Below, piece after piece: positions 7,893 through 15,119 of a stretch of DNA of 21,172 nucleotides. This DNA is from UBA7185 sp964606855. GTDB lineage: Bacteria > Bacillota > Peptococcia > Peptococcales > Peptococcaceae. Both the position numbers and the translations under genes were made by a program. The first letter of the stretch is position 1. Each line of letters starts with the position of its first letter. The notes under the pieces were generated by a model that was given only the letters and a program-made list of their open reading frames with translations, was not told where the DNA came from and did not search any database. The DNA lies in assembly GCA_964606855.1 (NCBI GenBank), contig CAZSHM010000031.1, positions 1 through 21,172 on the forward strand, read 5' to 3'.

Positions 7893-9641
7893 TCACATCC
7901 GCTCCGGCGCGGATACGCCCAGCACCGTCAGCACATTGCGCAGCGTGATGCGCGCCGCGTCGGCCAAGACCAGCCGCGCGCGGCGCAGCGGCGGATCCTC
8001 GGTCAGCACGCGGCAGCTGTTGTAAAAACCGTGGAACAGAGTCGCCAGTTCCGTGGCGTAGCGCGCCAGGCGATAGGGCGCCAGCTCCGCGGCGGCGGAA
8101 GCGATCTCCACCGGCAGATCGGCAATCTTGCGCGCAAGCGCGAGCTCGCTCGGATCCGTCAGAAGCGAAAAGTCACACGTCTCTGCCTCGGGCACCGGCT
8201 CGCCTGCGGCGCTCAGAATGCTGTGGATGCGGGCGTGCGCGTACTGCACATAGTAGACGGGATTCTCGTTCGACTGCCGCTTTGCCAGGTCGAGGTCAAA
8301 ATCCAGGTGCGTGTCGGGGCTGCGCATAATGAAGAAATAGCGCGCCGCGTCGCGGCCCACCTCCTCCAAAAGCTCCTGCAGCGTCACATACTGCCCGGTA
8401 CGCTTGGACATTCGCACAACCTCTCCGTTCTGATAAAGCCGCACCAGCTGCATCAGAAGGATCGTCAGATTCTCCTCGTTGTAGCCCAGCGCGTGCATCG
8501 CGCCCTTCATCCGGGCCACATGGCCGTGGTGGTCGGCCCCCCATATGTTGATCACGCGCTGAAACCCGCGGTCAAACTTGTTCTTGTGATAGGCAATGTC
8601 GGCGGCATAATAGGTGGGAACGCCGTTGGAGCGGATCAGCACCTCATCCTTCTCATCGCCGAAGTCCGTCGTCCGCAGCCAGAGCGCGCCGTCCTTCTCG
8701 TAGGTGAGCCCCTTCTCCCGCAAAAGTTCCACGGCCGCGTCGATCGCGCCGCTCTCGTGCAGCGACATCTCGCTGAACCAGACATCGTAGTCCACGCCGA
8801 ATTCGTGCAGCCCCTGGCGGATGGCGTCCAGCTTTTCCCGGAGCGCCACATCGATCATCTTCTGCCGGCGCTCCTCCTCCGGCAGCGCGAGATAGGCGTC
8901 GCCCACCTCGGCGATGATCCCCTTGGCCGTCTCGAGGATGTCCTCCCCGTGATAGCCGTCCTCTGGGAAGGGATAGTCCGTCTGCCCCAGCGCCTGGAAG
9001 TAGCGCGCCTCCACCGACTTCCCCAGGTTGGCGATCTGGTTTCCGGCGTCGTTGATATAGTACTCCCGCGTCACGTCGTAGCCCGCCATCGCCAGGAGAT
9101 TGGCCAGAGAATCGCCCAGCGCGCCCCCGCGGGCGTTCCCCATGTGCAGAAGGCCCGTGGGATTGGCGCTCACAAACTCCACCTGCACCTTCTCCCCCTG
9201 TCCGATGTCGACCGCCCCGTAGCGCGTATCCTGCGCCTCCACCATCGGAAGAATCGCGTAGATCCAGCCGGGCGTGAGATAAAAATTGAGAAAGCCCGGC
9301 CCCGCGATCTCCACCTTCTGCACCGGCTCCGCCGTACGCATGTGATCCAGAATGGCCTGGGCGACTTCCCGCGGATTCCGCCGCGCCTGCTTCGCCAGCA
9401 CCATGGCCGCGTTGCTGGCAAAGTCGCCGTGCGCCTTGTCCTTGGGCACTTCCACGACAAACGGCGGCATCTCGCTGTAGCGGATGCTTCCCGCCGCGCG
9501 CGCGCGCTCCGCGGCGTCGGCGATTTGCCCCCGCAGCTGCGCGGTGATCTGCGCCACCAGGCCGACCCCCGCCGCGGCCGATCCCGCCGGACCGGATTCT
9601 CCCTGAATGGATTCTGTCTGTTTCGATTCTGAGAAATGCAT
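7893..9641 (-). CDS. argS: Arginyl-tRNA synthetase
   Basis: A 582-residue class I synthetase that charges tRNA-Arg. It shows the N-terminal Arg-tRNA-synthetase domain (about 25-125, which recognises the tRNA D-loop), the HIGH motif as HMGN (166-169, within SANPTGLLHMGNARGG), the KMSKS loop as RMSKRTG (410-416), and the C-terminal DALR anticodon-binding domain with the stretch RLARYATELATLFHGFYN. The open frame extends to 9767, but the ATG at 9641 is chosen because GGAGG lies 10 nt upstream. About 25 polar residues still precede the usual family start. The gene has a promoter candidate at 9739-9767 and no clear terminator downstream. Confidence 0.97.
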   Translation of the reverse strand: MHFSESKQTESIQGESGPAGSAAAGVGLVAQITAQLRGQIADAAERARAAGSIRYSEMPPFVVEVPKDKAHGDFASNAAMVLAKQARRNPREVAQAILDHMRTAEPVQKVEIAGPGFLNFYLTPGWIYAILPMVEAQDTRYGAVDIGQGEKVQVEFVSANPTGLLHMGNARGGALGDSLANLLAMAGYDVTREYYINDAGNQIANLGKSVEARYFQALGQTDYPFPEDGYHGEDILETAKGIIAEVGDAYLALPEEERRQKMIDVALREKLDAIRQGLHEFGVDYDVWFSEMSLHESGAIDAAVELLREKGLTYEKDGALWLRTTDFGDEKDEVLIRSNGVPTYYAADIAYHKNKFDRGFQRVINIWGADHHGHVARMKGAMHALGYNEENLTILLMQLVRLYQNGEVVRMSKRTGQYVTLQELLEEVGRDAARYFFIMRSPDTHLDFDLDLAKRQSNENPVYYVQYAHARIHSILSAAGEPVPEAETCDFSLLTDPSELALARKIADLPVEIASAAAELAPYRLARYATELATLFHGFYNSCRVLTEDPPLRRARLVLADAARITLRNVLTVLGVSAPERM

Positions 9642-9738
9642 CTTCGATCTTCCTCCATCGGATGTCCCGCGCGCAAGCCGGCCACATCCGCCTGTATAGA
9701 ATGAGTTCTCGTTCTGCGCGTAAAAATTAGGCGCAATC

Positions 9739-9767
9739 ATTTTAGCACAAAGGCCGTCCCCGCGCAA
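9739..9767 (-). promoter_or_regulatory. Candidate argS promoter
   Basis: On the minus strand TTGCGC (-35, 9762-9767), 17 bp, TAAAAT (-10, 9739-9744). The -35 is poor, the -10 good. It would give a leader of about 90 nt and lie back to back with the recombinase gene. Confidence 0.4.
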
Positions 9768-9904
9768 CGACTATCCCGCGATTTTTGTCGTGCCGCCCGC
9801 TTTTTCCGCCGCTCCCTGCCGCCCGCGGAGAAAACACCGGAGCCGGGCAGCGCTTTTTGCGCTATACTGTATAGGCATTTCAAAACAAAGGAGGACATCG
9901 CGAT

Positions 9905-10486
9905 ATGATCTACGGATATATGCGCGTCAGTACAGTGGGGCAGGTCAAAGGAAACAGCCTGGAGGAACAGAAACGAATTCTGCAGGAAAACGGGGCGACT
10001 GTGTTTTATCAGGACGCCTTCACCGGCACCAAGACAGATCGGCCAAACTTCAGCAAGCTCCTGGAAATTCTCCGGGAGGGTGACACCTTGATCGTCACCA
10101 AACTGGACCGCTTTGCCCGCAACACCGTGGAGGGGATCAGCGTCGTGCAGCATCTGATGGAGCGCGGCGTGCGCGTCCACATCCTCAACATGGGCGTGGT
10201 GGACAACTCGCCCACAGGCAAGCTGATCCTCACGGTGATGCTGGCCTTCGCGGAATTCGAGCGGGACATGATCGTGCAGCGCACCTCGGAGGGCAAATCC
10301 ATCGCCAAGACCAAGGCAGGCTACTTTGAAGGCCGGCCGCCCAAATTCCAGGAAAAGAAGATCGGTGACGCCATGACGCTGCTGCAGACCTATTCCTACC
10401 GCGAGGTCAGCGAGATGACCGGCATCAGCAAGAGCACGCTGCAGCGCCTCAAGAAGAAACACTGTGCGGGGGATCTCCCTGTATGA
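9905..10486 (+). CDS. Small serine recombinase (resolvase/invertase family)
   Basis: 193 residues, the size of Tn3-type resolvases and Hin/Gin invertases. The catalytic domain (1-140) starts YMRVST with nucleophile Ser9 and active-site Arg7, then KLDRFARN (66-73, with Arg69 and Arg72), and a long dimerisation helix FAEFERDMIVQRTSEG (115-130). A GRPPKF linker leads to a C-terminal helix-turn-helix (about 162-185, SYREVSEMTGISKSTLQRL). All key residues are present, so it should be active. These enzymes cut and rejoin DNA at specific paired sites. Start: ATG at 9905 with AAAGGAGG 10 nt upstream. A TATACT at 9863-9868 may be the -10, but no -35 is seen. No transposase or phage genes adjoin; the notable neighbour is the 182-bp tandem repeat 28 bp downstream, a possible substrate (inference). 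Confidence 0.9.
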   Translation: MIYGYMRVSTVGQVKGNSLEEQKRILQENGATVFYQDAFTGTKTDRPNFSKLLEILREGDTLIVTKLDRFARNTVEGISVVQHLMERGVRVHILNMGVVDNSPTGKLILTVMLAFAEFERDMIVQRTSEGKSIAKTKAGYFEGRPPKFQEKKIGDAMTLLQTYSYREVSEMTGISKSTLQRLKKKHCAGDLPV

Positions 10487-10514
10487 GCCGCGAGAGCAGC
10501 CGCCATCCCCCGCC

Positions 10515-10888
10515 GGAGCGGCGCTTTTGCAGACGCGCCCGCCTTCCGACTCGGGACGGACAGACGCGCGCGGGCACTCCGCGGCGAGATGGACGCCAGT
10601 CCATCGCAACCGGAGCGTGCCGGCGCGGATGTCCGGCACGCGGAGGAAAAGGGCGGCGGCGCAAAACGCGCCGCGGGAGCGGCAGATGCGCCTTGCGGAG
10701 CGGCGCTTTTGCAGACGCGCCCGCCTTCCGACTCGGGACGGACAGACGCGCGCGGGCACTCCGCGGCGAGATGGACGCCAGTCCATCGCAACCGGAGCGT
10801 GCCGGCGCGGATGTCCGGCACGCGGAGGAAAAGGGCGGCGGCGCAAAACGCGCCGCGGGAGCGGCAGATGCGCCTTGCGGAGCGGCGC
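10515..10888. repeat. Perfect 182-bp tandem duplication (2.05 copies)
   Basis: Two base-for-base identical units, 10515-10696 and 10697-10878, are followed by the first 10 bp (GGAGCGGCGC) of a third at 10879-10888, after which the sequence becomes unique. The order is thus R-X-R-X-R, with R 10 bp and X 172 bp. 182 is not a multiple of three and no plausible protein reads through both copies; the long open frames here are Arg/Pro-rich by-products of GC content. The array lies between the serine recombinase stop and the promoter of the O-antigen ligase-like gene. Inverted repeats inside each unit are listed separately. Perfect identity implies a recent duplication or ongoing homogenisation. Confidence 0.95.
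10518..10674. repeat. Terminal inverted repeat and hairpins within one 182-bp unit
   Basis: In the first unit GCGGCGCTTTTGC (10518-10530) pairs with GCAAAACGCGCCGC (10661-10674) apart from one bulged C, closing the unit. Inside lie GATGGAC-GCCA-GTCCATC (10588-10605), a 9-bp stem GCGTGCCGG / CCGGCACGC (10615-10623, 10633-10641) and GCCCGC / GCGGGC (10537-10542, 10570-10575). A local hairpin at 10656-10674 competes with the closing stem. The same set recurs 182 bp later. It looks like a folded RNA or a small MITE/REP-like DNA element; which one is not determined. Confidence 0.6.
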
Positions 10889-10938
10889 GGCATCGGATCC
10901 GCAGGGGTACGCTTTCTCCTGGAATTCGGCACTTTTCC

Positions 10939-10967
10939 TTGACAATGCCGCCCCGCGAGGCTAAAAT
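10939..10967 (+). promoter_or_regulatory. Strong promoter of the O-antigen ligase-like gene
   Basis: Consensus -35 TTGACA (10939-10944), 17-bp spacer, -10 TAAAAT (10962-10967). Transcription should start near 10974, giving a leader of about 115 nt. It begins only 50 bp after the tandem repeat ends. Confidence 0.8.
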
Positions 10968-11090
10968 AATAAAGAGTTTTTCACACTTCAGAACCCGTCC
11001 CGTCCGCGCGGAACGCTGCCGCGGACAGGTGTCCCCACGATTCGGCTTCCATGACACAAGGAATTTCACTCGACGGAAGGAGTCTTTTCC

Positions 11091-12956
11091 ATGTCCAAAA
11101 AAAATAAAGGCGGAAAAAGCAGCTCGCGCAAGCCCGGAAAGCGCGAGATCAAACTCGGTCTGGCGCTCTTTCTGCCGCTGATTCTGGTGCTGAGCGTGAT
11201 CCCTCTGATCGTGCGCCTGCATTTGGTCACGCTGCCCGCGGAAGTGTCCGTCTTTTGGAAGACCGACTACGTCGGCGACTTCTTCTCCTATTACAAATCG
11301 CGCGCACTCTTTGTCACCGTCCTCTACATGGCCCTTGTCTTCCTCTACTACAAGGCCCAGGGACTGAAAGAGCGCCTGCCGATAGACCGGCCCATCGCCG
11401 TCTACCTGGTCACCAACGCCGTTTTTCTGCTCGTCTCCATTCTGGCGACGCTCTTCTCCGACTACCAGTATTTCGCCGTCTGGGGCGCACCGGAACGCTG
11501 CGAAGGGCTGCTGACACTGCTCCTGTATCCCTGCATCCTGTTCTTTGCCCTCTGGGCCTACCGGCAGAAACCGGACTTTCGTTACGTCCTGCTGCCACTG
11601 TGCGTACTGGTGGGCGCCACCACGTTTCTGGGAATCTTCCAATTTTTCGGCCACGACATCTTCTTCACGGAGGCCGGCCAAAAGTTGGTCATCCCCTCTG
11701 CCTACCGCGGAGAGGGAGAGATGCTGTCTCAATTTCCGGAAGGCAAAATTTACGGCACGATGTACCACTACAACTACATGGGCAGTTTCGGCGCCATGAT
11801 GCTGCCCCTGTTCCTGGTGCTCGCCCTGTTCCTGAAGGACAGGAGAGGACAGATCCTCTGCGCTGTTTTCGCGGCGTTCTCGCTCTTCCTCCTGCTGGGC
11901 AGCACCTCCCGCGCCGGCATCGTCGGCATGGCACTGGCGGCGGTCTGCTTTCTCATCTTCTTTGCCAGAAAACTGCTGCAGCACTATAAAGCGACCCTGG
12001 GCTGCATCGCCGTGATGGTACTCCTGGTTCTTGTCGTCAACATCGTCACCGGCGGTCTGGCCCTGGCCCGCATTCCCAGTCTCCTGAGCGACGTGAAGGC
12101 CCTCGTCACCCCCAGCGACGTGGACTATCACGATCTCATCCCGCTGCGCGAGATCGACCTCACCGACGACGCGGCGACCTTTGTCTTCCAGGAGGACAGC
12201 GTGACCGTCGAAAAGAACGCGGACGGCCAGCCGGTCTTCACATTGAGCGACGGTCAGGTCGCGACCGCGCCCGCGGACAATGCCAGCGTGATGGCAGGCA
12301 CGCACCCCATGGAACTGCAGTACCTGGATCTGCCGGAGGGGCGCACGGCCTTTCTCGGTATCTACGTGGGCGACCGCATCCAGATGATCCTGGGGCTCTT
12401 CGATGACGGCTTCTCCTTCGTTGACAGCCGCATCCACAAACTCACCTACGAGGAAGCCCCCTCCATCGGCTTCGCGGGCAAAGAGAAACTCGGCTCCTCG
12501 CGCGGCTACATCTGGTCGCGGAGTCTGCCGCTCCTCCTGGATCACATGTTCATCGGCAGCGGCCCGGACACCTTCCTGGCGGAGTTCCCGCAGGGCGATT
12601 TCCTGGCGAAACTCTACGCCTACGATGACGCGCAGATGCTGGTGGACAAAGCGCACAACCTCTACCTGCAGATCGGCATCAACGAGGGCGGGATTGCCCT
12701 CCTGGCCTTCCTGGTGATGATGGGGGTCTACCTGGTAGACAGTTTCCGGCTCTACGCGCTGCGCCGCGAGTACAACTCACAGCAGGCGATCGGCGCGGCC
12801 CTGGCGCTTGCGATCATCGGCTACTTGGGCGCGGGCTTCTTCAACGACTCCGTCGTCTCCATCGCCCCGATCTTCTGGGCGCTCTTCGGCGTCGGCGCCG
12901 CCGTGAACCAGCTGAACCGCGTGCAGAAAGGCGCATCCCCGGAGAAGAAAAAATAA
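11091..12956 (+). CDS. O-antigen ligase/polymerase-like membrane protein (Wzy_C family)
   Basis: 621 residues with a Lys/Ser/Gly-rich cytoplasmic N terminus (1-19) and about a dozen membrane segments. Family marks are GSTSRAG (270-276), the Wzy_C pattern RGYIW..SLPLLLDHMFIGSGPDTF (471-495) and KAHNLYLQIGINEGG (520-534). The family joins or polymerises undecaprenyl-linked glycans at the outer face of the inner membrane (WaaL ligase, Wzy polymerase, or glycosyl transfer to protein); which of these is not decidable here. The protein is longer than usual because a soluble block of about 140 residues (about 335-470) lies between the SRAG segment and the Wzy_C region, the place of the large periplasmic loop. 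Start: ATG at 11091, AAGGAG 8 nt upstream, behind a strong promoter. It is not in a glycan cluster, though wecB is nearby. Confidence 0.85.
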   Translation: MSKKNKGGKSSSRKPGKREIKLGLALFLPLILVLSVIPLIVRLHLVTLPAEVSVFWKTDYVGDFFSYYKSRALFVTVLYMALVFLYYKAQGLKERLPIDRPIAVYLVTNAVFLLVSILATLFSDYQYFAVWGAPERCEGLLTLLLYPCILFFALWAYRQKPDFRYVLLPLCVLVGATTFLGIFQFFGHDIFFTEAGQKLVIPSAYRGEGEMLSQFPEGKIYGTMYHYNYMGSFGAMMLPLFLVLALFLKDRRGQILCAVFAAFSLFLLLGSTSRAGIVGMALAAVCFLIFFARKLLQHYKATLGCIAVMVLLVLVVNIVTGGLALARIPSLLSDVKALVTPSDVDYHDLIPLREIDLTDDAATFVFQEDSVTVEKNADGQPVFTLSDGQVATAPADNASVMAGTHPMELQYLDLPEGRTAFLGIYVGDRIQMILGLFDDGFSFVDSRIHKLTYEEAPSIGFAGKEKLGSSRGYIWSRSLPLLLDHMFIGSGPDTFLAEFPQGDFLAKLYAYDDAQMLVDKAHNLYLQIGINEGGIALLAFLVMMGVYLVDSFRLYALRREYNSQQAIGAALALAIIGYLGAGFFNDSVVSIAPIFWALFGVGAAVNQLNRVQKGASPEKKK

Positions 12957-13104
12957 TCCACCCCGCGCACGGCGGACACGGCCGGTGCCGCGCCGCACGG
13001 AGCATCCTCCGGCGGCGCCGTTCCGGCTGCTTTTGTCTCGTCTTCTGCCGGATCCCACAATTCGCAAAGTTTTTGAAAAACCGGCGCGCCTTCGGGATTT
13101 CCCG

Positions 13105-13133
13105 TTGCAATTATCCGCGAAATTGGGCATAAT
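13105..13133 (+). promoter_or_regulatory. Promoter for the small membrane protein-comEB-wecB unit
   Basis: -35 TTGCAA (13105-13110), 17-bp spacer, -10 CATAAT (13128-13133) in an AT-rich patch. The start would be near 13140, giving a leader of about 87 nt that includes a 7-bp hairpin. Confidence 0.65.
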
Positions 13134-13152
13134 AGAGATAGCCTTTTTGCGC

Positions 13153-13171
13153 GCGGGAGGACAGCTCCCGC
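13153..13171 (+). other. Leader hairpin
   Basis: GCGGGAG (13153-13159) and CTCCCGC (13165-13171) form a perfect 7-bp stem with loop GACAG about 15 nt into the predicted transcript. No T run follows, so it is not a terminator; it may stabilise the 5' end or bind a regulator. Confidence 0.45.
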
Positions 13172-13226
13172 CGCCTAAATTCCATTCGCGATCCATATTT
13201 TCACTACAAAACGGAGTGTGACTGTT

Positions 13227-13379
13227 ATGATGGAGTCCATCGAATTTCTCGTCTCTCTGGCGCTCTGCCTGCTCTACATCGGCGTCCCGCTGGCCGCCGC
13301 GGGCGCTCTCACCTACTTTTTAGGGCAATGGTACAGCAAAAAGCATCCGGGACCCGCCGAAGACGGCGGGAAGAACTGA
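13227..13379 (+). CDS. Small single-span membrane protein, 50 aa
   Basis: The frame begins MMESIEF and encodes 50 residues. Residues 5-33 are hydrophobic (Leu, Val, Ala, Ile, with Tyr17 and Pro21) and form one membrane helix; the tail from about 34 is polar and basic then acidic (QWYSKKHPGPAEDGGKN). GGAG at 13213-13216 lies 10 nt before the first ATG (13227); a second in-frame ATG is at 13230. A promoter stands about 90 bp upstream, and the stop is 12 bp before the comEB ATG, so translation of the two may be coupled. I do not recognise the family. Small size limits certainty, but promoter, ribosome site, membrane helix and spacing agree. Confidence 0.6.
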   Translation: MMESIEFLVSLALCLLYIGVPLAAAGALTYFLGQWYSKKHPGPAEDGGKN

Positions 13380-13391
13380 CGGGTGACGCCC

Positions 13392-13895
13392 ATGCTCGAT
13401 CCAAACGCGGAAGAACGCTTTGCGCGCGCCGTGGAAGCGGCCGCCAACCGCCCCAACTGGGACGAATATTTCATGGAGATCACTTCCGTGGTGGCCAAGC
13501 GCTCCACCTGCCTGCGCCGGCAGGTCGGCGCCATCCTTGTGCGGGAGAAGCATATCCTGGCCACGGGCTATAACGGCGCGCCCAAAGGACTGCCGCACTG
13601 TGTGGAGACGGGCTGCATCCGGCAGCAGCTGGGCATCCCGTCGGGGGAGCGGCACGAGCTCTGCCGCGCGCTGCACGCGGAGCAGAACGCCATTGTGCAG
13701 GCGGCCAACCTCGGCATTGCCATCCGCGGGAGCACGCTCTACTGCACGACGGCCCCGTGCTCCCTCTGCGCCAAAATGCTGATCAACGCCGGCGTTGTGC
13801 GGGTTGTCTTTGACGGAGACTATCCCGACGCGCGGGCGATGGAATTCTTTCAGGAGGCCGGCGTGGAGATTATGCGGCTGCACCTCTCCAAATAG
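13392..13895 (+). CDS. comEB: dCMP deaminase family protein (ComEB-like)
   Basis: 167 residues of the zinc-dependent cytidine/deoxycytidylate deaminase fold. Zinc ligands are His95 and Cys123/Cys126 in HAEQNAI (95-101) and PCSLC (122-126), with Glu97 as proton shuttle. TGYNGAPKGLPHC (58-70) is typical of dCMP deaminases. The expected reaction is dCMP to dUMP, feeding dTMP synthesis; the ComEB name comes from the B. subtilis competence operon, but no other competence genes are here. Start: ATG at 13392; an in-frame GTG at 13383 would add three residues and is also possible (GGGAAG 9 nt upstream). It lies 12 bp behind the small membrane protein gene and 81 bp ahead of wecB, so all three are probably co-transcribed. 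Confidence 0.9.
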   Translation: MLDPNAEERFARAVEAAANRPNWDEYFMEITSVVAKRSTCLRRQVGAILVREKHILATGYNGAPKGLPHCVETGCIRQQLGIPSGERHELCRALHAEQNAIVQAANLGIAIRGSTLYCTTAPCSLCAKMLINAGVVRVVFDGDYPDARAMEFFQEAGVEIMRLHLSK

Positions 13896-13976
13896 CGCAG
13901 GCGCGCCGCGCCGGGCGGCACAACAGAACGCGGTTCCCGCGCGGGCGCGCAAGACGAACCTTTAGGACGGCGAACG

Positions 13977-15119
13977 ATGAAAAAGATTATGTGCGTGTTC
14001 GGCACACGGCCGGAGGCCATCAAGATGGCCCCGGTGGTGAAGGCCATCGAAAAACAGGGACAGCTGCAGTGCGTCGTGGCTGTGACGGCGCAGCACCGGG
14101 AGATGCTGGATCAGGTTTTGCAGCTCTTCGACATTGTCCCCGCCCACGACTTGAATCTGATGCGGCAGGATCAGAGCCTGACGGACATCACCACCGGCGT
14201 GCTGCGCGGTCTGGAGACACTCCTGCGCCGGGAGCAGCCCGATCTGGTGCTGGTGCACGGCGACACGACCACCACCTTTGCCGCCTGCCTGGCGGCCTTC
14301 TATCAGCAGATCCCCGTGGGGCATGTCGAGGCCGGGCTGCGCTCCGGCGACCTCTACTCCCCCTATCCCGAGGAGGCCAACCGCAAGCTGACGGGCGCCT
14401 TGGCGGCTCTGCACTTTTCGCCCACGCCGACGGCGGGCGCGAACCTCCTGCGGGAGGGGGTTGACGCGGGCAGAATTTTCATCACCGGCAACACGGTGAT
14501 CGACGCGCTGCTGGCCACCGTGCGGCCGGACTACCGCTTCGCCGACGCTTCCCTCGCGGATCTGCTCGCCGGCGGCGGAAAGAAAGTCCTCATCACCGCC
14601 CACCGGCGCGAGAACCAGGGCGCGCCCATGGCGCACATCTTCCAGGCCGTGCGCAGGCTCCACGAAGCACTTCCCGACGTGTGTTTCCTCTTCCCGATCC
14701 ACAGGAATCCGCATGTGCGGGAACTCGCGCGGCAGATTCTGGGCGGCCTCGCGCGCGTGCATCTCATCGAGCCGCTGGATTACGCCCCCTTCGCCAACGC
14801 CATGGCGCGGGTCGATCTCGTCCTCACGGATTCCGGCGGGCTGCAGGAGGAGGCTCCCGCGCTGGGCAAGCCGGTACTGGTTCTGCGGGATACCACCGAG
14901 CGCCCGGAGGCGGTGACGGCGGGAACCGTGGCCCTGGTGGGCACCGACGAGGACCGGATCTTCGAGACCGGCCTGCGGCTCCTGACAGACGAGGAGGCCT
15001 ACCGAAAAATGGCCAACGCCGTCAATCCCTACGGGGACGGTCTGGCCAGCGGGCGCATCGTCGCGGCCGCCGAGTATTTCCTCGGCCTGCGCGCCGAGCG
15101 CCCCGCCGACTGGGCGTAG
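13977..15119 (+). CDS. wecB: UDP-N-acetylglucosamine 2-epimerase (non-hydrolysing)
   Basis: 380 residues, the usual length. It interconverts UDP-GlcNAc and UDP-ManNAc, the precursor for ManNAc-containing surface glycans such as enterobacterial common antigen, teichoic-acid linkage units or capsule. Motifs: GTRPEAIKMAPV (9-20), HGDTTTT (94-100), HVEAGLRS (116-123), PEEANRKLTG (131-140), GNTVID (171-176), AHRREN (208-213) and TDSGGLQEEAP (284-294) with DTTERPEA (305-312), which together form the GT-B-like active-site cleft and UDP site. Start: ATG at 13977 with AGGA 9 nt upstream. It follows comEB without a terminator or promoter, so the two share a transcript. It could supply the glycan handled by the nearby O-antigen ligase-like protein (inference). 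Confidence 0.95.
   Translation: MKKIMCVFGTRPEAIKMAPVVKAIEKQGQLQCVVAVTAQHREMLDQVLQLFDIVPAHDLNLMRQDQSLTDITTGVLRGLETLLRREQPDLVLVHGDTTTTFAACLAAFYQQIPVGHVEAGLRSGDLYSPYPEEANRKLTGALAALHFSPTPTAGANLLREGVDAGRIFITGNTVIDALLATVRPDYRFADASLADLLAGGGKKVLITAHRRENQGAPMAHIFQAVRRLHEALPDVCFLFPIHRNPHVRELARQILGGLARVHLIEPLDYAPFANAMARVDLVLTDSGGLQEEAPALGKPVLVLRDTTERPEAVTAGTVALVGTDEDRIFETGLRLLTDEEAYRKMANAVNPYGDGLASGRIVAAAEYFLGLRAERPADWA

Larger units (their letters stand above)
12957..13226. other. Intergenic region ahead of the small membrane protein gene
   Basis: 270 bp. The first half is GC-rich with small palindromes but no U-tailed terminator for the ligase-like gene. The second half carries a good promoter (13105-13133) and a leader hairpin (13153-13171). 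Confidence 0.55.

Noticed and set aside
9900..10490. Complete transposon or prophage around the serine recombinase
   Set aside because: No transposase, integrase partner, phage genes, or flanking inverted repeats spanning the gene were found; the neighbours are housekeeping or envelope genes.
10515..10888. CRISPR array
   Set aside because: Only two units of 182 bp with no short-repeat/unique-spacer pattern and no cas genes.
9737..10945. A minus-strand 402-residue frame running through both repeat copies and the recombinase
   Set aside because: The unit length (182 bp) shifts frame between copies, so the two copies encode different peptides. It overlaps the recombinase antisense, with no ribosome site or motif.
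10449..12656. A 735-residue minus-strand open frame across the O-antigen ligase-like gene and the repeats
   Set aside because: It is antisense to a gene with clear family motifs, promoter and ribosome site. Its His/Asp/Glu/Arg-rich composition and the Arg/Pro-rich part over the repeats are typical of GC-rich shadow frames.
12957..13100. Intrinsic terminator after the O-antigen ligase-like gene
   Set aside because: Only short GC palindromes without a U tract were found, so I do not call one.
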